Source: 66-474 sp036568625 (lineage in GTDB: Bacteria; Pseudomonadota; Gammaproteobacteria; Xanthomonadales; Rhodanobacteraceae). From it: DNA of 7,304 nucleotides. The notes beneath the pieces are model-generated. The model was not told the origin of the DNA. It was given only the letters and a program-made list of their open reading frames with translations, and did not search any database. The stretch is taken from positions 1 to 7,304 of the forward strand of contig DATCSF010000300.1 of assembly GCA_036568625.1 (NCBI GenBank), written 5' to 3'. A program made the translations under genes and the position numbers. Below are positions 1 to 6,354 of this stretch, piece after piece. Numbering within the stretch: the stretch's first letter is position 1; each line of letters begins with the position of its first letter.

Positions 1-1
1 T

Positions 2-490
2 ACCTACAGCGGTTCGACGTTCGTCAACGACGGTACGTTGGCGCTGGTTGGTGACGGCAGTATCGCCGCTTCATCTTCCGTCCAACTCAAAAGCGGTGGC
101 ACGTTGGATATTGCCGGCACGACCGATGGCGCGGACATCGCGAGCCTGTTGGGTGATGGATCGGTGGTGCTTGGCGGCAAGACGCTGATACTAACGAGCG
201 GCGCCATTTCCACTTTCGGCGGCGTCATCAATGGCACCGGAGGCGTTACGCTTCAGAATGGCGGGCTCGTTCTGACGGGTGCTAATACCTACAGCGGACC
301 CACCAACATCAACCAAGACGCGTTGTTGGAGTTGGGAGACGGGACGACCGACGGTTCGATTGTCAGCGACCTGTTGGACAACGGAAGGGTAGATTTTCTC
401 AATAGGGGCAATACCGTTTTCGGCGGTGTGATCTCCGGGAGCGGATCCATCGACATGGGGGGGCCGGGACCTCTGACGTTGACGGGCCCC
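2..490 (+). repeat. Passenger super-repeat, copy A
   Basis: This is a block of about 163 residues that recurs later in the passenger (copy B, 1265-1765). Its first half (about 2-283) runs TYSG.T..V..GTL.L.G.GSIA.S, GTLDI.GT.DGA.I..L.G.GSV.LG..TL, then G.I.G.GGVTL and LTG. Its second half (about 284-490) runs NTYSG.T.IN...LLELGDG, DGSI..D..DNG...F, then GVISGSG and LTLTG. The similarity was read by eye at protein level and the DNA has diverged considerably. It supports growth of the beta-helix by tandem or segmental duplication. Confidence 0.75.
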
Positions 491-3346
491 AACACTTTCA
501 GTGGAACGATCTCGATATTCGGGGGCAGTCGTTTGGTGGTGTCGAGCGACGCGAACCTTGGCGCACCCAACGCGGCTGTAGTGCTTGGGGGGACTTTGGA
601 AACAACGGGGTCGTTTACCTTGGCGCAAACGCTGACGTTAAGAGGCGATCCCGCTGTCTTGCAGACAGACATGGGCACGACCCTGATCATCCCCAATGCG
701 ATCACCGGCAGCTACGGGCTGACGAAATCCGGTGCTGGCACGCTGGTGCTTACGGGTGCCGATGACTACCAGGGCGGCACCACGATCAGTGCAGGCACGT
801 TGCAGGTTGGTGACGATGGCACCACCGGTTCAATCACCGGTGACGTGACGGACAACGGTTCGCTTGTGTTTGACCGCAGCGATACCGTCACTTTCGATGG
901 CGCGATTTCAGGTACCGGCTCGCTGACGCAAGCAGGCACCGGTACGGTCACGCTGACGGGTTTGGGGTACCTTGGCAAGATCACGATCAATGACGGAAGT
1001 ACGCTTGCGGTCGCTGACGTTGGGGGTGTGGCGGCAACTTTGGGCGAAGTCGTTGACAATGGTATGTTCGATACTTCCGGGTCCAACGGATTCGTGACTG
1101 CCCAGAGTCTCTCGGGTAACGGCGCAGTGAAGCTCGGGACGTTGGGGCTAACGCTGGACGATGCTGCAGGTCTTTTCAGTGGTGTCATCAGTGGAGTCGG
1201 TGGTATCGAGTTGTTCAACGCTGACGCGGCCACCGCCGGCACAGAAACACTATCGGGCATCAATACCTATAGCGGCAGGACCGACGTCGTAAATGGCACA
1301 TTGGTATTGACAGGCGGCGGCAGCATCGCCGACTCAGGCGTCGTGTCCGTTGGGGGCACTCTGGACATTTCCGGCACGAACGACGGAGCAAGGATCAAAA
1401 ATCTGATAGGCAGTGGCTCGGTGATACTTGGCGAACAAACGCTCACTATTACCAATGAAAACAGTTTATATGGAGGGGGGTTCGAGGGCGCCATCAGCGG
1501 TGCGGGTGGTGTAACACTGTCGGGCAGCTCGCTCAGGCTGACGGGAACAAACACATACACCGGACTGACCACGATCAACGCAAGTTCGACGTTGCAATTG
1601 GGCGATGGCAACGAGGTCGGGGCCGTAGATGGGTCAATCGTTGGCGATGTCGTTGACAATGGTTCGTTTGTTTTTGACCACTGGGCAGACACAACGCACG
1701 ACGGAGTCATTTCGGGTACGGGCTACGTGACGCAGGAAGGTCACGGCACGTTGACACTGACGGGCATCAATACCTATACCGGCGGCACGCTGGTTGCGGG
1801 GCCGCTGCGCACCACGCATCCATTGCCCGGAAACGTGACCGTCAGCAACAGCGGTGGCATCCTGGATGCAGTGCCCGGTGTTGCGGGTAACCTCGACAAT
1901 ATCGGCAAAGTGGCGGTCCATGGTGGCGATACCACTGTCGGCGGCAACTATACCCAAGCCTCGGCGGGGAGTCTCGCTGTCAGCTTGGGGAGCAAGCTAG
2001 CCGTGAACGGCACCGCGACTATCAATAGTGGCACGCTGGAAGTGACGGGCGCCGACAGCGGCTATGTCGCCAACACGCATACCGACGTGCTCACCGCCAC
2101 GGGCGGCGTCACTGGTACGTTCGCCAACCTGGTCAAGGACACGGGCGTGGTGTTCACCGCCACGACGATCGGTTATGGCAGCAACGACGTGTGGCTGGAC
2201 ACGACCGGGCTCAACATCACCGTGGCCGCGGCTGCGATGGGTATCGTCGATCCGGCGTCGGCATCGGCAGCACGGCGCGTGCAAACCGGGTTCGAGGCGA
2301 TCGACGCCACGATGGCATCGGGTGGCACGCCTTCGTCGAACGTGTTGCAGGGTGCCGGTGCGATCCAGCACAGTGCCACGCCGGCCGCGGCGCAGGCCAC
2401 GCTGCAGAGCCTGTCAGGCCAGCTGCACACCGCCAGTGCCGCGATGTTGTTGAGCGGCATCGATGCCGGCAACCATGTGTTGTCCGAGCACTTCGATGAT
2501 CTTGCGAGCGGTCGGGCGAAGTCGGGCGTCTGGTACGGCAATCTCGGCTGGGAAGGCAACCTGCAGCGCAGTGGTTATGCAGGGGCGAGCTTTCGCAGTG
2601 GCGGCGGCATGGCCGGCGCCGACATGCGCATCGGCGCACACGGCGTGTTGGGCGTCGCGGCAGGCCAGAGCAGCGGCTTCGGCCAGCTCGATGCAAGCTG
2701 GGATCACGACCGCACCTGGATGAACGCCATCGCGATGTACGGTGGCGTGGTGAACGGGCCGTGGTATGCGAGTGCACAGGTCACGAGCGGCTGGTATCGC
2801 GAGGACATGCAGCGCCTGCTGCAACTGGGCGCGCTGATGGCGCCGGTGGGTACCGCGTCCACCGGGCGCTACATGGCGGGCGCACTGGAGGGCGGCCGCT
2901 TGTTCCAGATCGGCGGCACGCGCGTCGTGCCTTTTGCGAACGTGCGTTACCAGAGTCTCGACTTGGGCGGCTTCGCCGAGCAGGGTGGCTTGGGGTACGG
3001 GCTCAAGGCCCCAGGCCGCACGGTTGGTCGTTTGCAGACCGGCCTGGGGCTTCGTGCCGAACGCGGATGGCAACTGGCCAACGGCATGCAGATGGCGTTC
3101 GATGGCAGTGCCGGCTGGCAGCACACGCTGCATCAGTACGGCAGCGTGTTCGACGCGAGTTTCACCGGCTTCAACGATTGGCTGCCCGTGGAGGGCATAG
3201 GCTTGTCACGCAATACGGCGATCCTGCGTGCCGGTCTGTCGTTGTGGCCCACGTCCAACTTGGGATTGCGTCTCGGCTACATGCGCGAACAGGGTCAACG
3301 CGAGCGTGCCGGCAACGCCATGCTTCAGGGCTCCGTGACGTTCTGA
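2..3346 (+). CDS. Type Va autotransporter, 3' part (passenger and beta-barrel; 5' end outside window)
   Basis: The frame is open from the first complete codon at position 2, and the residues before the TTG at 38 (TYSGSTFVNDGT) are already passenger repeat, so the true start lies upstream. 1114 residues are visible. About nt 2-1790 is Gly/Thr/Asn/Ser-rich passenger with repeats of the NTYSGxTxI..GTLxLGDG type (passenger-associated repeats), expected to fold as a secreted beta-helix. About nt 1820-2225 resembles an autochaperone segment (GNYTQ, LAVNGTATI, VLTATGGVTGTF). About nt 2395-2520 is a helical linker (LQSLSGQLHTASAAML). About nt 2521-3343 is a roughly 274-residue autotransporter beta-domain, starting near SGVWYGNLGW and ending in Phe, the usual BAM-recognition terminus. 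I see no cysteine, typical of secreted autotransporters. The passenger function (adhesin, enzyme or other) cannot be told: no protease triad or lipase motif is evident in the part present. Family assignment is firm; the specific role is unknown. Confidence 0.93.
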   Translation, partial: TYSGSTFVNDGTLALVGDGSIAASSSVQLKSGGTLDIAGTTDGADIASLLGDGSVVLGGKTLILTSGAISTFGGVINGTGGVTLQNGGLVLTGANTYSGPTNINQDALLELGDGTTDGSIVSDLLDNGRVDFLNRGNTVFGGVISGSGSIDMGGPGPLTLTGPNTFSGTISIFGGSRLVVSSDANLGAPNAAVVLGGTLETTGSFTLAQTLTLRGDPAVLQTDMGTTLIIPNAITGSYGLTKSGAGTLVLTGADDYQGGTTISAGTLQVGDDGTTGSITGDVTDNGSLVFDRSDTVTFDGAISGTGSLTQAGTGTVTLTGLGYLGKITINDGSTLAVADVGGVAATLGEVVDNGMFDTSGSNGFVTAQSLSGNGAVKLGTLGLTLDDAAGLFSGVISGVGGIELFNADAATAGTETLSGINTYSGRTDVVNGTLVLTGGGSIADSGVVSVGGTLDISGTNDGARIKNLIGSGSVILGEQTLTITNENSLYGGGFEGAISGAGGVTLSGSSLRLTGTNTYTGLTTINASSTLQLGDGNEVGAVDGSIVGDVVDNGSFVFDHWADTTHDGVISGTGYVTQEGHGTLTLTGINTYTGGTLVAGPLRTTHPLPGNVTVSNSGGILDAVPGVAGNLDNIGKVAVHGGDTTVGGNYTQASAGSLAVSLGSKLAVNGTATINSGTLEVTGADSGYVANTHTDVLTATGGVTGTFANLVKDTGVVFTATTIGYGSNDVWLDTTGLNITVAAAAMGIVDPASASAARRVQTGFEAIDATMASGGTPSSNVLQGAGAIQHSATPAAAQATLQSLSGQLHTASAAMLLSGIDAGNHVLSEHFDDLASGRAKSGVWYGNLGWEGNLQRSGYAGASFRSGGGMAGADMRIGAHGVLGVAAGQSSGFGQLDASWDHDRTWMNAIAMYGGVVNGPWYASAQVTSGWYREDMQRLLQLGALMAPVGTASTGRYMAGALEGGRLFQIGGTRVVPFANVRYQSLDLGGFAEQGGLGYGLKAPGRTVGRLQTGLGLRAERGWQLANGMQMAFDGSAGWQHTLHQYGSVFDASFTGFNDWLPVEGIGLSRNTAILRAGLSLWPTSNLGLRLGYMREQGQRERAGNAMLQGSVTF
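761..961 (+). repeat. Passenger half-repeat (copy of the second half of the super-repeat)
   Basis: This stretch encodes DDYQGGTTISAGTLQVGDDG followed by GSITGDVTDNGSLVFD, GAISGTGSL and TVTLTG. It matches only the second half of copies A (284-490) and B (1547-1765): the LGDG/GSI/D..DNG..F/G.ISG.G/LTG order is kept. No first-half module stands directly before it, so the half-units can apparently occur alone. Confidence 0.72.
1265..1765 (+). repeat. Passenger super-repeat, copy B
   Basis: This is the second copy of the two-part passenger block. The first half (1265-1546) encodes TYSGRTDVVNGTLVLTGGGS, then GTLDISGTNDGARI, GSGSVILG and GAISGAGGVTL. The second half (1547-1765) encodes TNTYTGLTTIN, LQLGDG, DGSIVGDVVDNGSFVFD, GVISGTG and TLTLTG. 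The order of motifs is the same as in copy A, with a four-residue-scale insertion after LGDG. The spacing between the starts of A and B is about 1.26 kb. Confidence 0.75.
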
Positions 3347-3373
3347 GTCGACAGCATCGTTGGCAGTGTTCGG

Positions 3374-3393
3374 GCGCAACCCTGTCGTTGCGT
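3374..3393 (+). terminator. Weak hairpin after the autotransporter gene
   Basis: An inverted repeat, CGCAAC/GTTGCG, with a 6-nt loop (CCTGTC) and one extra G-T pair, lies about 28 nt after the autotransporter stop. No U-tract follows, so a classical Rho-independent terminator is not supported. It is the only clear secondary structure in the 171-bp gap 3347-3517, where I see no convincing promoter and no other gene. Confidence 0.28.
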
Positions 3394-3507
3394 ACGGCGT
3401 TGCATCGTCCAGTGGTCGCCGCCGCGCCGAGCATTCGCGGTCGCATGGCCTTTGTATTGGCACAGCTGTTGCTTCATGACTTGTTGGTACAGGTTGTGAG
3501 CCAGACT

Positions 3508-3511
3508 GGAG
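3508..3511 (+). promoter_or_regulatory. Ribosome binding site for the small gene at 3518
   Basis: GGAG lies 6 nt before the ATG at 3518. Its spacing favours that ATG over the TTG at 3513, only 1 nt away, and over the ATG at 3522 in the other frame. This is the main reason for choosing the 3518 frame as the 5' part of the small gene. Confidence 0.5.
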
Positions 3512-3517
3512 TTTGCG

Positions 3518-3728
3518 ATGGATGCCATCGACGCCGAACAATCCGAACGCGTGCTCAGCTATCTGGCGCGCCTGTGGCACCATCGTGACCCAGGGGAGAT
3601 GGATCTCCTGGAAAGCCTCCGGCCGACATGGTTGGGGCTGGATGCGTGGGGTTCTTGAAGATTTGGAGACGCAGCGCTACAAGGAGCGGGTACGCGAAGT
3701 GCGGCTGCAGCCGGCAAGGGAACCATGA
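3518..3728 (+). pseudogene. Small unknown gene, frame apparently broken by one extra G
   Basis: From the ATG at 3518, preceded by GGAG at 3508-3511 with a 6-nt spacer, the frame encodes a 46-residue acidic and Leu/Trp-rich peptide (MDAIDAEQSERVLSYLARLW at the N terminus) ending at TGA 3656-3658. Just before the stop is a G4 run (3648-3651). Removing one G joins the frame to VLEDLETQRYKERVREVRLQ, which ends at TGA 3726-3728 and overlaps the OsmC ATG as ATGA. The joined product would be about 69 residues, charged and helical in look, with a stop placed exactly where a translationally coupled partner would end. I do not recognise the family. It may be a real frameshift mutation, a sequencing error in a homopolymer, or a genuine 46-aa protein with a fortuitous downstream frame. 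The alternative frame starting at TTG 3513 is Trp/Cys/Arg-rich in its first half and less credible. Confidence 0.5.
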
Positions 3729-4138
3729 GCGAATCTTTTTCCAACACCGTGGACTGCGCCAGCATCGAAGCGGGCGCCTGGCCACAGGAGCTGCGCACGA
3801 GGTCGCACGTGTTTCGCGCCGACGTCGGACACGAGGATGGCAGCGTCGATTCCGCGCCGAGTCCGCACGACTACTTTGATTCCGCGTTGGCGTCGTGCAA
3901 GGCGCTCACTGTCATCTGGTACGCCAAGCGCCGCGGCATTCCGCTGGAACGCGTGGCCACGCGCGTGGAGCGTGATGATCACGCGGAACGGGAAGGGCGG
4001 TATCGCCTCCGTGTGCATCTTGATTTCCAGGGGCCACTCACGGACGAGCAGCGCGCAATGTTGCGGCGTGCGGCTGATAACTGTCCCATCCACAAGCTGA
4101 TGACGCGTGTGGAGATCACCGTCGATACCATCGACTGA
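3725..4138 (+). CDS. OsmC-like thiol peroxidase family protein
   Basis: The 137-residue product matches the compact OsmC/Ohr superfamily. SPHDYFDSALASCKALTVIW holds the first family cysteine (Cys58), followed by the usual YAKRRGIPLERV strand, and ADNCPIHKLM holds the second (Cys120). In this family the two thiols reduce hydroperoxides in the cytoplasm. The NCPIHK form of the second motif is like the YhfA-type branch rather than classical OsmC or Ohr, so the substrate is uncertain. There is no signal peptide. The ATG at 3725 has AAGG at 3716-3719 and overlaps the stop of the preceding small gene by 4 nt, suggesting translational coupling. Length is normal for the family and the gene looks intact. 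It converges with the prolyl isomerase gene. Confidence 0.88.
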   Translation: MSESFSNTVDCASIEAGAWPQELRTRSHVFRADVGHEDGSVDSAPSPHDYFDSALASCKALTVIWYAKRRGIPLERVATRVERDDHAEREGRYRLRVHLDFQGPLTDEQRAMLRRAADNCPIHKLMTRVEITVDTID

Positions 4139-4152
4139 CGGTCCGACGACCG
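4139..4152 (+). terminator. Short hairpin directly after the OsmC stop
   Basis: CGGTC and GACCG pair around a CGAC tetraloop, beginning at the first base after the OsmC stop. There is no U-tract. It may act with the next hairpin (4158-4179) to end transcription between the convergent genes, but as a stand-alone terminator it is weak. Confidence 0.3.
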
Positions 4153-4157
4153 CTGTG

Positions 4158-4179
4158 CTCGCGTAACGATATTCGCGAG
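4158..4179. terminator. Convergent-gene hairpin, possible bidirectional terminator
   Basis: CTCGCG and CGCGAG form a perfect 6-bp GC-rich stem around a 10-nt AT-rich loop (TAACGATATT). It sits in the 42-bp gap between the convergent OsmC and prolyl isomerase genes, 1 nt beyond the isomerase stop. Being symmetric it could serve both strands. Neither side has a T-run, so this rests on position and stem strength only. Confidence 0.35.
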
Positions 4180-4180
4180 T

Positions 4181-5140
4181 TCAGTGGCGATCGACCACGG
4201 TTGATGGAACCTCGCGCACCGGCAGCGGTACGTTGCACACGTCGATCTTGCCGACCTTGTAGAGGTACCACGCGTCCGAGCGGTTGCGGCGCGACTCGAC
4301 CAGCGCCGCGAACGTCGGCGTGTCGGTGCGCAACACTTCGAGGTGCGTGCGTTCGGCTGGCGGCAGGTCGGATGCCAGGCGCACGTGCAGGATTTTCGTC
4401 TGGTGCGCCGGATTCTTGTAGAAGCCCATCGTGCCATTGCCGCGCGGCAAATCGGAAAGGTATTGCATGCCTTGCACCACGCGGCCGATCAACGCAATGT
4501 TGCGGTCGAGCTGACGCGGTGCCTGTCCGATCACGGTGTAGAGCTCGGTGCCGGGACCGGAATCGGGCGTGTTGTCGCGGCCCGCGCCGACCATGCCGTA
4601 GCAGTGCACCAGCCATGTTTTTCCGGTCCTTGGGTCGCGCGCCACTGGAAAGCCGTTACTGAAACCCACTTTCGGGGCATACACGTCGCCGTCCGGCAAC
4701 TGGGTGAAGGGCAGGTCGGGCGCAATATCACGCTCGAATTCCGCCGCGATGGTGGCCTTGGCCTTGCCGAGCGAGCGCGGCGGATGCGCGGGATGCTTGG
4801 CTTCGGCGGCCGGATCGCCCCATTGCGTGACGAAGCCATCCTGCACGCGCAGGATCGCCAGATCGTCCCAGTAGTGCTGGCGCGCGAGCGTGCGGATGTT
4901 GGCAGCGTGCAGCGGCGCGTAGGCGGGCGCGAGTTCGATCACCACGCGACCTTGTGGCAAATCCATGTAGAGCGTGTCATTCGGATTCAGTGGACGCCAG
5001 TCGGAGGGCTTGGACGCATCCAGCACCTGTTGCATCGTGGGAGCCGGTTTCGATGAAGGCGCGGCGGCATGACTGAAAGTCGGCCAAGCCAGGGCAAACG
5101 CGAGCGTTGCAATCGAGGCAAACCGGATCGAATGATTCAC
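4181..5140 (-). CDS. Periplasmic cyclophilin-type peptidyl-prolyl cis-trans isomerase (divergent)
   Basis: The gene starts with GTG at 5140, with GAGGGA at 5148-5153 and a 7-nt spacer, and encodes 319 residues. The open frame continues upstream, but that part is Arg/Pro-rich shadow of the phosphoesterase gene. Residues 1-25 form a Sec signal (Arg6, hydrophobic ASIATLAFALAW, SHA before the likely cut). The cyclophilin core begins near residue 57: LYMDLPQGRVVIEL, then ILRVQDGFVTQWGDP with Arg98, Phe103 and Gln106 at the positions of CypA Arg55, Phe60 and Gln63. GMVGAGRDN and LDRNIALIGRVVQGM match the second half, but the QFF motif reads ELY (199-201) and CypA His126 is Ile215. About 40 extra residues lie between the halves and about 90 follow the core. 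Expected role: prolyl isomerisation of envelope proteins. GTGA overlap with the upstream phosphoesterase indicates one operon. Fold assignment is strong; catalytic strength is uncertain. Confidence 0.88.
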   Translation of the reverse strand: MNHSIRFASIATLAFALAWPTFSHAAAPSSKPAPTMQQVLDASKPSDWRPLNPNDTLYMDLPQGRVVIELAPAYAPLHAANIRTLARQHYWDDLAILRVQDGFVTQWGDPAAEAKHPAHPPRSLGKAKATIAAEFERDIAPDLPFTQLPDGDVYAPKVGFSNGFPVARDPRTGKTWLVHCYGMVGAGRDNTPDSGPGTELYTVIGQAPRQLDRNIALIGRVVQGMQYLSDLPRGNGTMGFYKNPAHQTKILHVRLASDLPPAERTHLEVLRTDTPTFAALVESRRNRSDAWYLYKVGKIDVCNVPLPVREVPSTVVDRH

Positions 5141-6288
5141 GGCTGGTTCCCTCGTGCGGAGTTGTCGCGGTTGAACACGTCGGTGCCGAACGCGCGCAGT
5201 CCCGCCTGGCCGGCGTAACCGAGGTCCGGCAGGCCGAACCAGTCCTCGATACTGCGCAGCAGGCTGTAGTGGTTGTAGGGCGCGTTCGACACGGTGCCGG
5301 GTTCGACGAACGGCGACAGCACCACTGCGCCGATGCGCCCGCCGCCGGGGCCGAACTTGCCGGGCTGCGGGGCGCCCGCGGGCTTGGTCTCGCCACAGCA
5401 TGCCGCGGCGTCCGTGCCTTCATCGAAGGTGATGATGAGTAGGCCATCCCGCTTGAACGCGGGTGAAGCCACGATTTGCGGCACCCATTCGCGCAGGAAT
5501 TTGTCGGCCGAAATCAATCCGCCCGGTTCGCCGTTCTTGCAGGGCGCGTCGTGACCATCGTGGCAGAGATCCGGGGTGATGAAGGAAAAGTTGGGCGTGG
5601 TCGCGACGGATTGCAGGTCGCCCGGCAGGGCATCGAGATTCACGACGTGCGCGGCGCAATTGGCGGCATCGTCGATGATGGAGTGGAAGTACACGAAGGG
5701 ATTGTGTTTGTCGGCGTACTGGTCCTTCGCAGTCGCCTTGTTGGTGTGGTCGACCTCGCCGATTTTCACGTGTCCGCAGGCCGAAGCTTCGCGCGACGGA
5801 TCCGTGCCCATGCTTTCCATGTAGCCCTTCCATGTATACCCCGCGTTCTGCAACTGGTTGGCCAGCGTCTTCACGTCGGCGGGATACACGCAGCCGTTGC
5901 CGTGGATCTGGCCGTTCGGGTCGAAGCCGGGCGCGCTGCGCCGGAATTCGCTGAACACGCGACAGTCTTCCTGCGTTTCGGGATTGGGCGCCTGCCCGCT
6001 GATCATCGCGAGATAGTTGTCGAGGCTGGAATGCCCGATTCCGAAATACTGCATCAGCAGCGCGCCCTGCTTCGGCAACGCGTGCGCGAGGTACGGCGCG
6101 AGCGAATGTTCGCCGAAGGTGACCTGAAAGGGTTCGTTCTCCAGCACGATCACGAACACGTGCCGCGGCGCGTGCGCCGGCGTGACCGGCGATTTGACTT
6201 GCGGAGGCAGGTGGCAGGCGGCGACCGCAGCGCCCAGCAGCACGGTCGCGACGACCCGCAACGGCCGGTGCAGCAAAAAAGTGGACAT
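5137..6288 (-). CDS. Secreted lipoprotein of the phosphoesterase (acid phosphatase / phospholipase C) family
   Basis: The ATG at 6288 has GGGGAA at 6295-6300 and gives 383 residues. The open frame extends 18 codons further up but without a signal. Residues 1-25 are a lipoprotein signal with lipobox VAAC (Cys25). The body fits the PF04185-type phosphoesterases that include AcpA-like acid phosphatases and phospholipase C: HVFVIVLENEPF (Glu50), HSSLDNYLAMISG, where Ser88 aligns with the usual nucleophile of HPSLPNY, LLIITFDEGTD (Asp289, Glu290), RIGAVVLSPFVEPG, and NHYSLLRSIEDWFGLPDLGY (His340, Glu348, Asp349). These residues bind metal and phosphate in relatives. It should hydrolyse phosphate esters at the envelope; whether the substrate is a phosphomonoester or a phospholipid cannot be decided. 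Eight cysteines besides the lipid-modified one suggest disulfides. It overlaps the isomerase start by 4 nt (GTGA). Confidence 0.88.
   Translation of the reverse strand: MSTFLLHRPLRVVATVLLGAAVAACHLPPQVKSPVTPAHAPRHVFVIVLENEPFQVTFGEHSLAPYLAHALPKQGALLMQYFGIGHSSLDNYLAMISGQAPNPETQEDCRVFSEFRRSAPGFDPNGQIHGNGCVYPADVKTLANQLQNAGYTWKGYMESMGTDPSREASACGHVKIGEVDHTNKATAKDQYADKHNPFVYFHSIIDDAANCAAHVVNLDALPGDLQSVATTPNFSFITPDLCHDGHDAPCKNGEPGGLISADKFLREWVPQIVASPAFKRDGLLIITFDEGTDAAACCGETKPAGAPQPGKFGPGGGRIGAVVLSPFVEPGTVSNAPYNHYSLLRSIEDWFGLPDLGYAGQAGLRAFGTDVFNRDNSARGNQP
5148..5153 (-). promoter_or_regulatory. Ribosome binding site fixing the GTG start of the prolyl isomerase
   Basis: On the minus strand GAGGGA lies 7 nt before the GTG at 5140-5138. 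There is no in-frame ATG near the signal peptide, so this site decides the start. It lies inside the last codons of the phosphoesterase gene, consistent with reinitiation by ribosomes ending there. Confidence 0.65.
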
Positions 6289-6294
6289 GACGCA

Positions 6295-6300
6295 TTCCCC
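6295..6300 (-). promoter_or_regulatory. Ribosome binding site of the phosphoesterase gene
   Basis: GGGGAA on the minus strand, 6 nt before the ATG at 6288. It supports this start over the upstream part of the open frame, and the signal peptide begins exactly there. A 14-bp palindrome begins 1 nt further upstream, so anything bound or folded there could affect ribosome access. Confidence 0.6.
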
Positions 6301-6301
6301 A

Positions 6302-6315
6302 CGCGATGCATCGCG
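6302..6315. promoter_or_regulatory. Perfect 14-bp palindrome upstream of the phosphoesterase
   Basis: CGCGATGCATCGCG is a perfect palindrome centred 20 nt from the phosphoesterase ATG and adjacent to its ribosome binding site. It could be an operator for a dimeric regulator or a cruciform/hairpin element in the leader. No regulator is recognised in the window, and in GC-rich DNA some chance palindromes are expected. Confidence 0.3.
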
Positions 6316-6318
6316 AAG

Positions 6319-6340
6319 GGCGCACGATAACACCTGCGCC
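6319..6340 (-). terminator. Hairpin between the 149-aa gene and the phosphoesterase
   Basis: GGCGCA and TGCGCC form a perfect 6-bp stem around a 10-nt loop in the 66-bp gap. It lies 14 nt after the stop of the upstream hypothetical gene. No U-run follows on the minus strand (CCTTCGCG), so it may be an intrinsic attenuator, an mRNA-stabilising stem or a chance structure rather than a strong terminator. Confidence 0.3.
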
Positions 6341-6354
6341 ACCAGTGTGCGGAT

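Noticed and set aside
38..40. TTG at 38 as the start of the autotransporter
   Set aside because: The frame is open to position 2 and the upstream residues are passenger repeat; there is no signal peptide after the TTG.
2414..3133. Minus-strand open frame of 239 codons
   Set aside because: It lies opposite the autotransporter beta-domain; His/Ala/Arg-rich composition with no domain.
1..3346. Passenger DNA repeats as a CRISPR or mobile repeat array
   Set aside because: The repeats are protein-level, diverged and in frame inside one gene; there are no uniform repeats or spacers.
3457..3497. Possible promoter (TTGGCA or TTGCTT as -35) before the small gene
   Set aside because: No acceptable -10 hexamer lies at 16-18 bp spacing from either.
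2761..3588. Plus-strand open frame of 275 codons overlapping the autotransporter end
   Set aside because: Arg/Ala/His-rich alternate frame of the beta-barrel; the barrel frame is clearly the coding one.
3513..3660. TTG-started frame as the true 5' part of the small gene
   Set aside because: Its first half is rich in Trp, Cys and Arg, and its start is badly placed relative to the ribosome binding site; only its last 25 codons look genuine.
4343..5056. Plus-strand open frame of 237 codons
   Set aside because: It lies opposite the prolyl isomerase core; Arg/His/Val-rich shadow with no motif.
5476..6330. Long plus-strand open frame (284 codons)
   Set aside because: It lies fully opposite the phosphoesterase, which has a signal peptide and conserved motifs; the product is Val/Arg/Gly-rich with no recognisable domain. 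It is a typical antisense shadow in GC-rich DNA.
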